Below are positions 43,189 to 56,400 of a stretch of 64,000 nucleotides of DNA, in pieces. Under the pieces are notes generated by a model, which made no database searches, was not told where the DNA came from, and saw only the letters and a program-made list of their open reading frames with translations. The translations under genes and the position numbers were made by a program. The DNA lies in NCBI GenBank assembly GCA_013339895.1, contig JABACO010000007.1, positions 10,135,645 through 10,199,644 of the forward strand, written 5' to 3'. Origin of the DNA: Ephydatia muelleri. Lineage: Eukaryota > Porifera > Demospongiae > Spongillida > Spongillidae. The first letter of the stretch is position 1; every line of letters begins with the position of its first letter.

Positions 43189-44432
43189 AGCCTGTGTGCT
43201 CAATTACTCAAGGAGTTACATGAGGGTCACATTGGTGTTGTAAGGATGGAAGCTCTAGCAAGAAGTTACATCTGGTGGCCCAAGTTAGATGAAGATATTG
43301 AGAAGCTATCTGCAAATTGCGAAAAATGTGGAATCACTGCTAATACGCCTCCAGTCTTTTCATATCATCCATGGCAACAGCCTCATGGCCCTTGGGATAG
43401 GATCCACGTGGACTTCGGAGAGTGGAGAGGAATATATTTCCTGGTGGTGGTTGATGCATATAGTAAATGGCCTGAAGTAAGGGTGATGCGCTCTACCACT
43501 ACGCAACATACCATGGAGGTATTGTCTGACATATTTGCTACCCATGGGTTACCTAGAGTCCTTGTGACAGACAATGGACCCCAGTTCACTGCAAAAGAGT
43601 TTTCAGATTTTCTGAAAACCAACTGTATTGTCCATCGTACTTCAGCACCTTACCATCCTGCAACAAATGGATTGGCAGAGAACATGGTTAAGAATGTGAA
43701 GCAATGGGTAATAAAACTAGATAAATCTTCTAGCATGGCAGTCTCTATTACCGAATTTCTGATAACATATCGCAGTGTGCCACACACAGGAACAAACAAA
43801 CCTCCATCAGAAATTATGTTTGGAAGACCCCTGCGTACCCGAATATTTTGGTACTACCTAACATGCTCGAGAAGCCAGATAGGAAAAGGCCAACTGAATC
43901 TCACCATCCAAACACTCGAGCTTTTCAAGTGGGTGAGATGGTCTGGGTCAAGGAGTTTCGTCCAACATCCAGAAGCAAATGGTGCAAAGGGATTATCACG
44001 GATATCCTTGGTGCATTGACGTACAATGTACAACTTTTGGATGGACATGAAAGAAAGGCTCATTTGGACCATCTTCGCTCAAGAGCAAGGGAGCTAGAGA
44101 CCAATCCAAATGAAATGTTCAGGACGATGGGAACCACTCAAGAAGGGAGCATATCTATGGAGATTGAGAGTAGACACCTGGCTATCATTCCAGAGAGACA
44201 CCAGAGTAATGCTACTTGTCCAGAGAGAGACAGCTATTCTACATCAAGCTCATCAACCTCAGGTGGGGCCCTGAGTTCAGTATCTCTCTCAGGTGAGGCG
44301 CAGATAACAGCACCTACGGTGTCATCACCAACTCATACATCGGTGTCATCACCAGCTCGTGCATCCCAACCATTGAGACGTTCTTTTCGGCAGTCCAACC
44401 CACCAAAGCGATACATCGAGGAATGCAGTTAA
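43189..44432 (+). pseudogene. Integrase of the LTR element, one frame slip
   Basis: H2C2 zinc-binding segment (ELHEGHIGVV ... NCEKC), then the rve core with all three acidic residues in place: IHVDFGEW (D), VLVTDNGPQF (D), PATNGLAENMVK (E). It is followed by TYRSVPHTGTNKPPSEIMFG. At about 43846 the frame shifts by one base. The second part has a C-terminal domain (GEMVWVKEFR, TYNVQLLDGHE) and a Ser/Thr-rich tail, and ends with TAA at 44430-44432, just before the 3' LTR. Confidence 0.9.
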
Positions 44433-44438
44433 TAAGGA

Positions 44439-44560
44439 TGTTGTGTATTAACTATCTAATTATGCATACATGTACTCCGCGGATGTGCATGCTGGCTCTC
44501 GTTGACGTGTGAGCCATATTTGTGAGTAGTGTTGTTCTGATTCCATCGTGGTACAAAATA
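44439..44560 (+). repeat. 3' LTR
   Basis: About 122 bp, pairs with 40807-40934; lacks 7 bp (gacgtcg) present near the end of the left copy. Followed by the target duplication GTAAT. Confidence 0.88.
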
Positions 44561-45058
44561 GTAATGGTCAAATTGGGCCACGTTCAAATGCTGCTGGAAG
44601 TAGATAACCTGCCTGCGTTCTGGTACTGTGCATCTCAAAGACCTGTGAGTTCTCAAAAAGTAAATTTTGAGGACCGAATAAAGTGGGACAGGTGGAAGGT
44701 AGCTTACGTCATTCCGTGAACAGATCAAAAAGGCAACCCAGAATGACAGCCAGTCCAGTGACATGACACTACTTTCAGCAGAGGGGCTTACCTGCACCAA
44801 TTGACCGAGGACAAGCTGGAGGTCTGCTGCGCAAGAAGTAACATGCTAAAGCGCCATTTTGACACGCTCAGTTAAGGCTATTCTAATGTGATTATCGAAG
44901 AGTGAAGAAGGAGACAGCAATCTATCCATTGGTCTGATACTAATGGTGTGGCCATGAATCACAGTCATCATTGCCCCACCAACTACAGTGCGTGCCCCGA
45001 TGTCCTGACCACTCCCAGTCCACTATACTCCCTCACATCTCACTACATGTACACTCAC

Positions 45059-45509
45059 CCAAGTCCACAACCATCCAATCGTCCGAGTCTGCCCCCTCTT
45101 GTGCACGTGACGCCTGGTCTTTGGTGCAACGCCCTTCATCTGGAGGACAACGAAGTAGCACGTGATGAGACAAGCTTCATCCCCCCCTCCCCCCCCTCCT
45201 GCACGATACATTAGTGTTCACTTACTTCGTCCACTAGCGAGTGAGCTATCTTCGATATATGCCTGAGGCCCTTCCCACTGCACGTGACAGAGTGCATCTC
45301 CGGGGGTACATTGACGACACAAATCTCCTGAGCGTTTTCGCTTCGTAGGAACTCGACTAACTCCCCGATCGACATGGGCGTTGTCCTCCGCGGCTTCTCC
45401 GTCGACTTACCGTCTCCCTCTTTGTCCGCTTCCACCGACTTCAGGACACTAATATTTTCCAACAGCTTTTTCAGATCATATCCAGTGGTTTTTCCGGTTC
45501 GGTTCCATG
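45059..45509 (-). CDS. MALSU1-like (RsfS/Iojap) exons, interrupted upstream by a transposon
   Basis: Two minus-strand exons are visible. The first (45509-45226) encodes YDLKKLLENISVLK, an acidic linker, then MSIGELVEFLRSENAQEICV, VNVPPEM, CSGKGLRHISKIAHSLVDE, ending at a GTAAGT donor. The second (45139-45059, after 'ttgtcctccag') encodes EGADSDDWMVVDLG and ends at a GTGAGT donor. Both match the RsfS/Iojap fold; its animal member MALSU1 acts in mitochondrial large-ribosomal-subunit assembly. The 'DYFV' step normally before the SG motif is shortened, and the exon join is one base off. The last exon is not identified. The hAT element at 45510 separates this from anything upstream. Gene or recent pseudogene is open. 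Confidence 0.65.
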
Positions 45510-46441
45510 CAGCGCTAGGCACAATAATATTGTTATTGTATTGGTTGTACTGATATTCAGCAATAAATATATTGCAATATTCCATTATAACAATACAATG
45601 TATTGCAATACTCCATTATAACAATACAATATATTGCAATATTCCATTGTAACAATACAATATATTGCATAATTCCATTGTAACAATACAATATATTGCA
45701 ATATTCCATTATAACAATACAATATATTGCAATACAATATTGCAATGTTTTAAACCACCATGCAGGACCCATCATTCTATGCATTTCACTAGCATCTTAC
45801 ACATTGTGCAGTACCTGCTCTAAAAATGCATGCTTTACACACGATGGTGGTGATTTTCTCAAATTGAGTCGAAAAGTGCTTACACTACGCCCGTTTTTGT
45901 CTGGAACTCTTTTCCGTGCGTATAGGTCCATTTTCGAGTATCGTATGGGCCGGCCTCACGTATCTTAGCGGTGGCTATGTTCACTTTCTCGACGTCCTGA
46001 CTTCTCTTTAGTTTGGTAAGCGCTCTCAGTGTCACTATGAATGGTTAGTAATATTTATTTTTGCTTTTTTCCAGCCGTTTCATGTCTACCAGCTGCTTGA
46101 AAAGTGGGCGGTGTTGTGGTGCGCGTCGTTTGAAACATTTTGAAATTTATTTACCACAGCCCTACTGCACAATACAAGATTGATGTGGTTTGACACGTAT
46201 ATATATGAGACTAAGTTCAGTCTGATTAAACACCTTTTGTCAACCAATACAATACAATATATTGTTATTGCTAACTACTACAATACAATATATTGGTATT
46301 GTTAACTACTACAATACAATATATTGGTATTGTTAACTACTACAATACAATATATTGGTATTGTTAACTACTACAATACAATATATTGTAGGCAATATAT
46401 TGCAATATATTGTATGAACAATATATTTTTGCGTAGGGCTG
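45510..46441. mobile_element. 932-bp hAT-type element made largely of CAATATATTG repeats
   Basis: The inverted ends CAGCGCTAGGCACAA and CAGCCCTACGCAAAA both continue into an AATATTG-type sequence. GTTCCATG flanks both sides (45502-45509 and 46442-46449), a perfect 8-bp target duplication as for hAT elements. Internally there are two tandem arrays: 45570-45745 (unit about 36 bp with 'acaatacaatatattgcaat') and 46245-46395 (unit about 33 bp with 'caatacaatatattggtatt'). The middle (45790-46230) has no recognised ORF. Confidence 0.9.
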
Positions 46442-46449
46442 GTTCCATG

Positions 46450-46631
46450 CACTCCCGCTGTACTACTGGCGCTGTTTTCGACCCGTCCCTGTGCACATAG
46501 CTAGCCGCTATTTTAGTCCACTGCTTGGGGTTAAATGTGCCTGGCTTCGACTCCTCCTCTGCACGCTGTTCTTCGTCGTCGTGGTCGAGAGTTTTAGCCA
46601 TAGTTTTACCCATGCCCATACACCCATACAC
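46450..46631 (-). other. ORF just upstream of the hAT insertion; possible first exon of the MALSU1-like gene
   Basis: Minus-strand frame with a start (MAKTLDHDDEEQRAEEES) and 'FNPKQWTKIAASYVHRDG', running up to the target duplication. Before the insertion it would have been directly continuous with the MALSU1-like exon, but the frames differ by one base. No domain recognised. Confidence 0.3.
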
Positions 46632-47679
46632 ATATAATACATAGGCCTACACCCATACAGACATACTCATAACCACGATGTTGCATACACACACACCTAC
46701 ACAGATGCACATACATGCTCACATACACAAGAATATTCTGGACACCTGCGCTGATACATATACAGTGCAAGAGTACTTAGTAACTCATAGCTGTAGCAAC
46801 CAATAAATGTGACGAGTACATTACTCCCTCACGATTGAAAAACACTAACATGCCAGACGATTAATTTGTAGGTGACAGGCAATTCAAGTCATGAGTGATT
46901 TTTGTCCATACTGAAGTCTTCAATGCTTGCTTACGAATCACGTTATGATTTCCGGCATGCATTTTTTTTTTAAATCAGTAACAACGGTAACCTGTATGCA
47001 CGAGAGTTGTTAAATGGTACAAGGCAATAGGACATGCAACTTACTCTGACAATGGCTTGAGAGATATTCTTCGTGGATGCTTCGATGGAGGAGCGCCATG
47101 TGCGCGTGGGTGTTGTTTGCAATTTCGATGCATTCCTCATTACGTGACGCAAGTGACGTAAACGCAATAATTCCTCATTAAACAAGCCCGGTTCCCAGAC
47201 CTCCGTGTTTTCGCGAGGGTGTGGAGTGGGTCAGGTACATTTGCAAGCACATCTTGTGGAAGTCGAGGTGATTCCCGCAGAGGGGTGTTGGGATGTTCCA
47301 TCCTCGTAATTCGCCACGGAATGATGGTTCTTTTTTCTACTGCACAGTGTCGGAAACGGCATCGCGTATCATTTAATAGCTAGAAATTGAAACTTGCCAA
47401 AAGGCGCTCGCGAATGTTAAATACATAGCAAAGGGAGCTAATTACGCCCATAGCAACGGGTATATGTTACAAGAAGACCATTTGTGGCAGCTGTTGTATA
47501 TGTTCGGTTGAGCCTCTATTATTTTAACATAGGGGCCAAAATGGCGATTTGAACGATGCAAAGCATATTCCTTACCGTTGTACTGAACGCCACTTACAAG
47601 CGCATGATGTCGGAGCATGTTTTGCCCCTTTTTTTTAATTTTTTATCTTTTACAACACACCTACATGTACTTAAAGTCT
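46632..47679. other. No gene recognised
   Basis: AT-rich and CACA-rich sequence (46640-46740); nothing supported on either strand. Confidence 0.45.
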
Positions 47680-48467
47680 TTACAAAAGTGAAGACGACCT
47701 AGCCAGTAATGCCCTAGCGTTGGCCCTGATCAGGCCAATACTTAGTCTTCCATAAAGCCCAGACACCGCAGAAGACTTGGGACAGCCTGTTCGAGTGGCA
47801 ATCCGCGTGGCGAGTCTGTCAAGACATCTACCAGCTTCTTCTCCCCAACAACCATACGTCTCCACTGATAAGGGGATACAGACCCAGCCCAGACAACTGC
47901 ATTTTTCGTCGTTGGCGACATGCTTGCGAATTTCAGCAGCCGACGCAGCAAACCCAGCCATCACACTCGTTTCATTCAAAGTAGAAGGATTTAGCGCTGA
48001 TGTGATGGTGAAATCCAATGCGGCAGGTTTGCCAAACTCCCAATTAGGCAGCAAGATATCTGCGGGGCGTGTGCGGCTCTTCCCTCAACATCCAAGCCAC
48101 TACCTGCCTCTATTTGACCTGCAATACAGGCCAGCTTACACGATTCCCAGAAGGTGTCACGCAGAGAGTTGTGCCTGAAGATTGAGTCGCCTCCACTTTT
48201 ACAAGTAAGAGCATGGTGACCCAGGGGGTCTAGGGCGTGTGATGGACAGAATGAACAACTGGAGCCGTTTTGAGAGGTGTCTATTCCGAGCCACCATTTT
48301 AGAGCCATCTGAAATTCAGGAGGATCGAGGTGTAAGTTCTTGTGGGGAGTTGGCATAACTGAAAGCCAAGCTGAGGCATGGGGAGAGGACACCGAGAGGA
48401 GCCGGGCACAGTTAGCCGGTGAAGAAGTATGGTCAAAGATAATCTTGAACTGGTGGTCTTCGATCAT
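47680..48467 (-). pseudogene. LINE ORF C-terminus with restriction-like endonuclease
   Basis: Two overlapping minus frames together read the C-terminal part of an endonuclease-like LINE protein. 'LSVSSPHASAWLSVMP' and 'FQMALKWWLGID' are followed by a CCHC knuckle (CSFCPSHALDPLGHHALTC) and an RHNSLRD motif. After a frame slip near 48040 comes 'LPNWEFGKPAALDFTITS', the acidic PD-type catalytic segment. A tail 'VCIPLSVETYGCWGEEA ... GLIRANARAL' ends near 47680. CCHC plus RHN plus the PD-D motif is the arrangement of restriction-enzyme-like endonuclease retroelements (R2/NeSL/CRE side of the LINE tree). No reverse transcriptase domain is present, so this is a 5'-truncated copy. Confidence 0.75.
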
Positions 48468-50483
48468 GGATGACAGTTGCCTTTGGTGGGGAGGAGCATC
48501 GATTTAAAAAAAAAATATTTTGGCACTAATCTCGTTTCCAGACTCACTATCATAAGATAAGTGAGTCTGGGACGTTGCCGCGCCCCCTGATAAACTTGAG
48601 TTACCTGAAATTTGAACACAACAACGAACGTTGTAGTAAGTGTGTGTAATGTAAAAGTAGCGGGTGCCATATTTTCTAGTTTAAGCATTTGCCCTCTGAA
48701 TATTCCCTTTTTAACGCGGTTGACGCTATTTTGTATGTGTTAGATAAACGATATTGATGCGGGAGGGGATCGAGTGCTTTTTCCACGTAGTTTTCTTCTG
48801 TGGAGGGGTGGAACTTGGGATCTGTGGTGATACAGAAAGGAAGTGAGTGCTCCTTCGTACTGATTTAAACGTACCTTAGAGACTGTTGAATTTGGTGTGA
48901 ATTGACTCTACCCCCTGTTCATCCATCAATCCACAACTAGCATAGCTGTAGCAAGCAGAGTACAGAAGTGTCACCTTATTCACAGAAATGCCATTTCCAA
49001 TAGAACAGTGGTACACTATCTGAACGACAAGTCAACCAGCTTGTTACGTTTATAGGAATGAAAGCCAATACTTACTTTGGTCACTATTGAAACGTTTTCA
49101 ACATCTTCAACAAGGATTTTCCTGATTCATCAGAGGTGTGTCACAGTGAAGATGCACATTCCAGAGCACCACATGGTTGACTGGATTTGGATTTCACATC
49201 TGGAACATCCAGGTTTTTTCACCAATCAGCACAGAGTTAGATGGATGTGTTAGTTATGTGCGCTTATATATTGATAAACAATTGTATTATGCAATGCTTA
49301 CTTGCAAAATTTTATGTACATAGTTGTCAATGAAGATGCTTTTGGTGGTGAACACAAAGGAATCCAAGGCCACTATAGGAGTTTTAAAACATTTTATACG
49401 CTACACCCATCCACTGTGTGCCTAAACAGTTTGCCACATTTCATAGTCACAAGCCGTGACGCCAGCACAATGAACAACATCCCCAAGGATTGTGTTTACC
49501 ATATCTGAGATAGCTTGACTGCACTGTTCTGTAGACAGACCAAGTCATTACAACAAACAACATTGGTTTGTGCCGAGATCCTGATCCAGTCAATAATGAA
49601 CTTCTTACAGCTGCATTGGCTGCTGCATCATAGCTAAACAAATCGGATACACCAACATGTTAATCACAAATGCTAATATGACTTGTACATGTGACAACTA
49701 GTGTGCGGGTAGGAAGGAGGGGGGTTAATCGTGTGTGCTAGTTGTAGGGCTCCACACTGCCCTTGACACTCCTTTGCCTCACAATGCGTATCATAGCCTT
49801 ATGACACAATACGCAAACATCTGGGGGCGGATATCAACAGCATCACTTGGAACATCAATATCAAAGGCTGTCAATAAGCCCTTTGAAAAGGAGCGACATT
49901 TATATTATTGTGGATCTCGTTTCCGTGCTTTGCCCTTAATTCGCAGCCTGCTTTCACGTCCGCACGTGTGGTCAGATTCCATTGGGATACGTCGATATGT
50001 GCATTTTCATTACTTAGTATGGTTCATTCCTTATGGCCATCCTCACGAGTGGAAAACATGGCACCTAAAGATAATAGAATACCAGTGAATGTACTCTTTC
50101 CTGTTTTATTTCGAAGGGCACTTATTAGAGCGGAATTGGAGAATAACAGTCAGGAAGGATCCTAAAAAGAACCGTCGGTTGCGCACCGCGTAGTGCATGA
50201 ACAGTATAATAGCGTGCATATGCAATTGGTTTACTGAACCTAGTACATAGGTTTTCCTAACTGCTGATAGCCTTTTTGCGTGGATCGCATGCGCCCGATG
50301 TTTTGCTTCAAAGTTACTGAGCTCTGAAGCTTAATTAATACCGTAAATTGTTCCAAATATAAACCCTATCGTCCAGGCAAAACATCGTCTTCGAGACGCA
50401 GATTTATTAATACCACTGGAGCCAGCATTAAAGCACTGACATCTCTGAGTAGGCAGAGTGTATTGTGGACAGAAATCGGAAGA
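48468..50483. other. No gene recognised; small hairpin
   Basis: 'ccagactcact' faces 'agtgagtctgg' at 48539-48570. No coding exon or transposon end could be supported in the remainder. ORFs at 49302-49508 and 49735-50088 lack any recognisable motif. Confidence 0.45.
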
Positions 50484-53400
50484 ATGTTACAAGTAAGCGA
50501 CTATACAGTTGGATTTTGCATTGGTACCTATACGAGTGAAATCAGGCAGCAAAGCAAATTCTCTCGGCTTCAAAGAATGGTGACATAGCTAACCTAAGGC
50601 GACTGCTGACTGAGGGTCACGTGGACGTAAATGTAATGGATGAGGTAGGTGTACAAGGGAGGGAGGGGACGTAAATGTGAGGTAGCTGTCCAGGGCCTGG
50701 GGAGGGGAGGGGCAAGGAAAACGTCAAGGATCCCATCCCCAAATATTTTAGACCTTAAAATGAGCATTCTGAATCTGTTAATATATGAAATTGACTTAAC
50801 AGAAAACAAATACGAGAGATAAAAGGGGGTGTAGCCTTCGCTACAAGTACTGAACTGAGATAAATTTACGCGTTTTAGTATCTTTTTGGTTTCGTTTCAT
50901 ATTAACATGGAAATAGTACAAATCAGTTAACCCAATCAAAGCACTTCGCGGAGATCCACAAGTAATCGCTAAACGTTTGCTACAGTCTGCCCTCCTTATA
51001 AGCTCCATGTTTGTTCCCTGAGGTTAAAAGGAATTTGAGCTTGTAACGAATGTTGTTTTTTTGCGTGTACCTACAATAACAGTGAATTTAATTACGCTTC
51101 AAACAATAAGACAGCATTTTGTTAGAACTGCAAACACACTAGATGCCTAAAATCGTCCTCTGAAAGATGTTCCCACAAACTGTAAAAGACTAGACACACT
51201 GTCCTTTGCCCCCAGGTTATGAATTAATTTAGGTACACACCCCTGAGCTTATAAGGAGGGAACGAGCTTATAAAGTGGTGTGCTTATAAGGAGGGCAGAC
51301 TGTACACACATGCAGCGATATATGTTGTTCCGGTTATTCCTCAGTTGGTGTGTAGCTAGTAATAAGCATGTAAATGGACAACGTAAGACAAAAGATAACA
51401 GCTGCGATGATCAGACAGCAGCAGCAGCAGCAGTAGCAGCATGACAGCTACCTGAAAAGAGGCAGGGATGCTATGCACGAGAGTGTAGAAACCATTGTTT
51501 CTGACAAAACAAAAAACAAAACAAACATCGCTCGAAATTGCTAGGGTAGACCAGAGACAGAAGTTGCCTAAGCCGTTCCGTCTGGGGTACCAGATGTGTC
51601 TTCTCCCTTTGTCCACAACTGGACATTTGCCACTAGTGGCTGCACCTGTGACAATTCATGATCAGCTCCATTCATGTTTGAGTATATGGACAAAGGGCAC
51701 TGACACTAAACCATTTACACCATATAGAAATATACTTGTGCTGTTCATACACTCAGTTTCAATTTAATTTGAAGGTGGTCCAAAGGATGCTGGTCTCTCT
51801 GAACGCAGACATATATTCATTGTTAAGCGGTTTCCTTGCAAGGTCGTAATTGTGGTTATGCATGGGTGAAAAAGGGGGCGTAAAGGGTCGGGTACTATTT
51901 ATTAATTTAATACCGTTGTTTACAAGTGGTAGGATACCGTATACGACAAGTATCAATGAAATATAAATGGATCGCTTCCGCGAAATAGGACCTAACGCAT
52001 GTTCATTTATATTGTAGAGGTCTGACAGGACCTCTACACATTACTTCTTACGCACAAAAATCGGAGTATCTCTCATGGAATTGTAAGAATTTGAATTTAT
52101 AACAGCCATGCGTTTTAACGGTTCGCGAACGGTTGTAGGGTGTGTGGTCGTCTGTTAGCAGCACCTAAGAAAAAGAATTCAAGAATCAGATACAAATGTG
52201 AAATGTTTGCAGCTCATTTACAATCTGTATTTGGAATCAAAACATCCATTGATGCTGCAGATCTTCACCCACTGTTATTTGTTACCAGTGCAAGCTAGCG
52301 TTGGACAAACGTCAATGTCAGAATTAGTTATGCTGTCAGTACCCTCCATTTTGAGTGGCCGGCACACTCTATGGACTGGTTGGAGAGACAGCAAGTTGTA
52401 TAAACCAATCATCATGATCCAAATTTATGCACAATTTCTAGATATGCCATCCTACATTTACATCACCACAAACTGCATAACCCACACCCACAAAGGGTTG
52501 CCCTGCAGCTATAGGGCCAAGCAAAATCATTGCTGCCATCAACATGATTGTCCCTCCCACACAAAACTGACTTGAAATCTATCAGCAAGTTACACACACA
52601 GCGATCTTGAAGCAATTACAGTCCGTCTGCATACAGCTTTTGTGCGAACCACTGGAGCACCCTTGCAGGGCACTGGTCTGCACAAACTGCATAGTAAGCT
52701 GGTTCAGGATCTTCAGCTGCAGTGAGGTCAAGTGCCCTTGCTGCTTCATGGCCACTCCAATTCCACCATCACAATTGAAGCCAGCACCTTTATTGATCTT
52801 CACACTATTGAATGACATAATGGTCAAATGCGTGAGGTGTAAGAGGGACATAAGGGCAGGTGACTATGATGTCCGTGAGTGCAGTACTGCACCAACTACA
52901 GATGAAGTGAAGATGGCATCTCGGGTACTGGTTTTTGCCAATGCAGAGGATACTGGAGGAAGAGTAAAACAGGTACAAGTAACCTACAATATAATTCTAA
53001 GCCAGCCACATTCATGAAGATCACACAGCCCCGAATCCTAATGTAAAGCTAGTGCCATGCAAAACTGTTAAATGCTGATGTATGGAAATGCAAAAAGTTC
53101 ATGACATGGTGCACCAGGACGAACCTTCTACCCTACTACAGAGGGAGCTGCACACTACCTTACTGATGAAGGGAGGCATGCACTCCTGGCTGAAGTATGG
53201 TAGTGAGAAAATTGAGGCTAATAAGGCACTTGCTATAAAAGCTGGTATGGGAATGCCATGGACAAAAGTTAGGCTAAATGTACATGAAAGGACGCTTTAA
53301 TTAAAGTTCACTATACATATAGGTGGTTAAAGGCTTTTGCTTAGCCATAGCTTGTGGGGAAGGCATGAGAGAGATTGCAAGGGGAATTACTTGAGGCTGT

Positions 53401-56400
53401 CTCAAGGGAGGGGACCATTTCTAAGAGCGCTATGATGTACTGCAATCCATGCATCTTTAATACTGTTTTCATTGGCAATCTAATGCAAAAAATACTAAAG
53501 GTACAGTATCAAGTATATCTGAGTTAATAGAGTGTGTTTACAATCTTTCCATAATAGCAAAAAGCATATGCAAGTGAATAGTTCAGTTTCTCTGTTGATC
53601 CATTGTCATATGCATATATGACCAGAACTTTATAAATGAAGCTCAGTGCAACGAACTAGGTGCAGTATATAATCATGTCTACAACACTGTCATTTATATA
53701 GAGGCAATCTCATAATTCACGACACACAGAATTCCCTCATTGCTTTATTATCACCAAAGTTGCACATTCCTTGGGCAAAAGAATGGATGGTTGGATTTGG
53801 TCTCTTTGATGAACAAGGCGCTGAATCTATCCATGCAATTAAGATCCAACACCCTACAGAGGACCTACCATTCTACCAGACAGGGTACAACAGCTACCAT
53901 GTGTAATGAGAGAACACCTTTTGTTCATAGCCCCTCATAATGTGGTCACAATTACTATATAAAATCTGTAGAAGCTGTTGGGCAAACATAGTTTATGATA
54001 CATACAACCGTGAAAAAAAAAAGTGGCTATAAGCCAATACTATTTTCTTATAGTACCTTCAGTCTCTTTCAGAAACCAGCCTTTTTTCCAGCTTACATTT
54101 TTTGTTCAGATACTTCTGTGTGCAAGAGGTACAATAATTGTCACCCACTTTCTATAGCCATAGCTTTGAGTAGCAAACAAACTAAGCAATGTGATGTGCA
54201 CAACAATTAGAAAAAGGTTCGAACTCCTTTTGAGCGTTTTAAAATTGCGATTACAACTACCATTATTGTTTTGAGGCCTTCTGTTGTCAAGTGTGTATCT
54301 AAGATAATGACTTAGTCATTTCAGTTTTTCATGACGTAGACTGAATCAATGGGCCAGGTTTCTTGCCCTGCAATTAATGTTTACAGTTTAGCAGAAATAG
54401 AGTATCATAGCGTTACGGTAATGCCGCCAAGAGACACTAAATGATGGAACCAACATGCCATAGTATACAATTTGGACCGTTCAGTTTTAAAATGGAAAGA
54501 GAATCCATTGTTGCTCTGGTCCCCAGTCCAATGCTATAGGCCATGCCATAATCTCGTGTACGTTGCATTCAATAATAGATGTCATTATAGTATGCACTGT
54601 ACCTCCATATCCACATGAACATGATGTAGCCAATAATAGATTAATGCCAATTTCAAATTTTTGCACAATAGACCTGTGTCAAAAAGTGTGGCATCACAAC
54701 AGCACCTAGCACACATATTGTTCATTGTAGTTTGTAGAGGCAGTTACCCAGGACATTCAATAACTGGATGTGTATTAGTTAACAGATATCCAGGGTATCT
54801 GTTGGAAGTATGTGCATTTAGCTTTCTTGTTTTTTCCTTAACTCCTTACCAGAATAATGCAACGCCATTGATTTGGGCAAGTTGGAAGGGTCATCATGAT
54901 GTAGTACAGACCTTGTTGGGATCAGGGGCTAATATGAATATAGCAGTCATGCCTGAGGTATGTGCTGTTTTCATATCCCTTCATGCAGGTCATTGAGGAG
55001 GGATGTGCACATGCTAGTGATATGTGGAAATGAAAATTGCATTTTTCTATTTAAGGATCAATGTCCATTGTGGATAGCAAGTTTCCATGGACACCTTAAT
55101 ATAGTGAAGATGTTGCTTGCAGGAGGAGCTAATGTCAATCAGGCTGATAAGGTTGGTTATGCATAGGCAATGTACAAAATACTGGGTGCACACCTGCTCT
55201 GATGCAAGTACATTTCCCAGCACTTGATGTAGGTAGCATGCCTGGAAATAAGTACACCCACCATTGCTGTATTGATGACAAGGTGTGCCTGTATGTCTAA
55301 TGTTTGACTAGACTCCCATGTTACATATTACTATGCAATATTTGTGGTTGAAAACTGTGTGTAATGAACTTAGCAGTCACATAAAATAATAATTGCATCA
55401 GCATAGTCAATTAATAAATTAATATTAAGTGGTTGTTTCTGATTGCAATGCCACCGAAAGAACTCGCATCCATAACTCAAGTGACAGCCTTCATGATACT
55501 AAACTCCCATGTTACACTTTACTATGCAATAGTTGTGTTGTGATGTTCCTGAGAAAGCAATTGTGTCACACTAGTACACAATGCAAACAGTACACCACAA
55601 TACAACTTGCCTCATAATGCAATAGAAAGTTGAATCCATATTGTGTAGTGCATATGATGCATGCTGACTAGGGTATACGTGGATGCTTGTGGCTATTTGT
55701 AGGTGGAGGCTGCTAGGTGTAGGTGAAGGCTACTAGGTGTAGGTGGAGGTTACTAGGGTAGGTGTAGGCTACTAGGTGTAGGTGGAAACTGGTAGCTGTA
55801 GGTTGAGGCTGATGATCACAATGCATCCACACAACCAAGACCTATCCAACAACAAGTGGCCCCATAAAAGGTACAATACTCATACTATTGTTTTCATGTA
55901 ATTACTTGTACAATGGTATAAAGTTGTTTGTTTCGAAACTATCTTCATTAGACATTTAGCGCATTACACTGCTACACATACAGGAGTAACATGCTATACG
56001 GTCATGATCGATTAAAACAGGTTGTTAATAATAATTTAGTGAATGCTAATCCCATTTTTAGTGTGTTTTGTGTCTCAGTGTGCTTTTACTTCATGTGCAT
56101 CTGTGCAGCGTGTTAATTAGAAATAAATATCAAGATACCTGACCGTGGCTGACATATAAACCGTTACGATGTACCGTTACTTCATACAAACTGTACCTAA
56201 CTTGCCTTCCTTTCCTTTATCTGGATCCTCCCCTCACTCACCCTCCCCATCCTGTTCTGTTCTTTCACTCACCTGTACTCTATTGCATATTGATATATGA
56301 TATGAAATTTGTATGATTCATTTGTTTTATTCCTTCACCTATTACTAGGAAAATAGGACACCATTGTATGTGGCAAGTGAGAAGGGTCATCATGATATAG

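Larger units (their letters stand above)
40807..44560 (+). mobile_element. Ty3/gypsy-type LTR retrotransposon with very short LTRs
   Basis: The two long terminal repeats (40807-40934, 44439-44560) are near-identical except for a 7-bp indel near the 3' end. They are flanked by GTAAT (40802-40806 and 44561-44565), a 5-bp target duplication usual for this group. A primer-binding-like TGGCGA follows the left LTR at 40940. The order reverse transcriptase, RNase H, integrase is that of Ty3/gypsy. Gag, protease and the first part of the reverse transcriptase are missing; an 812-bp DNA element sits between RNase H and integrase. Stops and frame slips show it is inactive. Confidence 0.93.

Noticed and set aside
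45557-45784. Ile/Tyr/Cys-rich minus-strand ORF
   Set aside because: It is the AT repeat inside the hAT element.
49302-50165. ORFs of 60-117 codons
   Set aside because: No motif, repeat or splice context; indistinguishable from chance.
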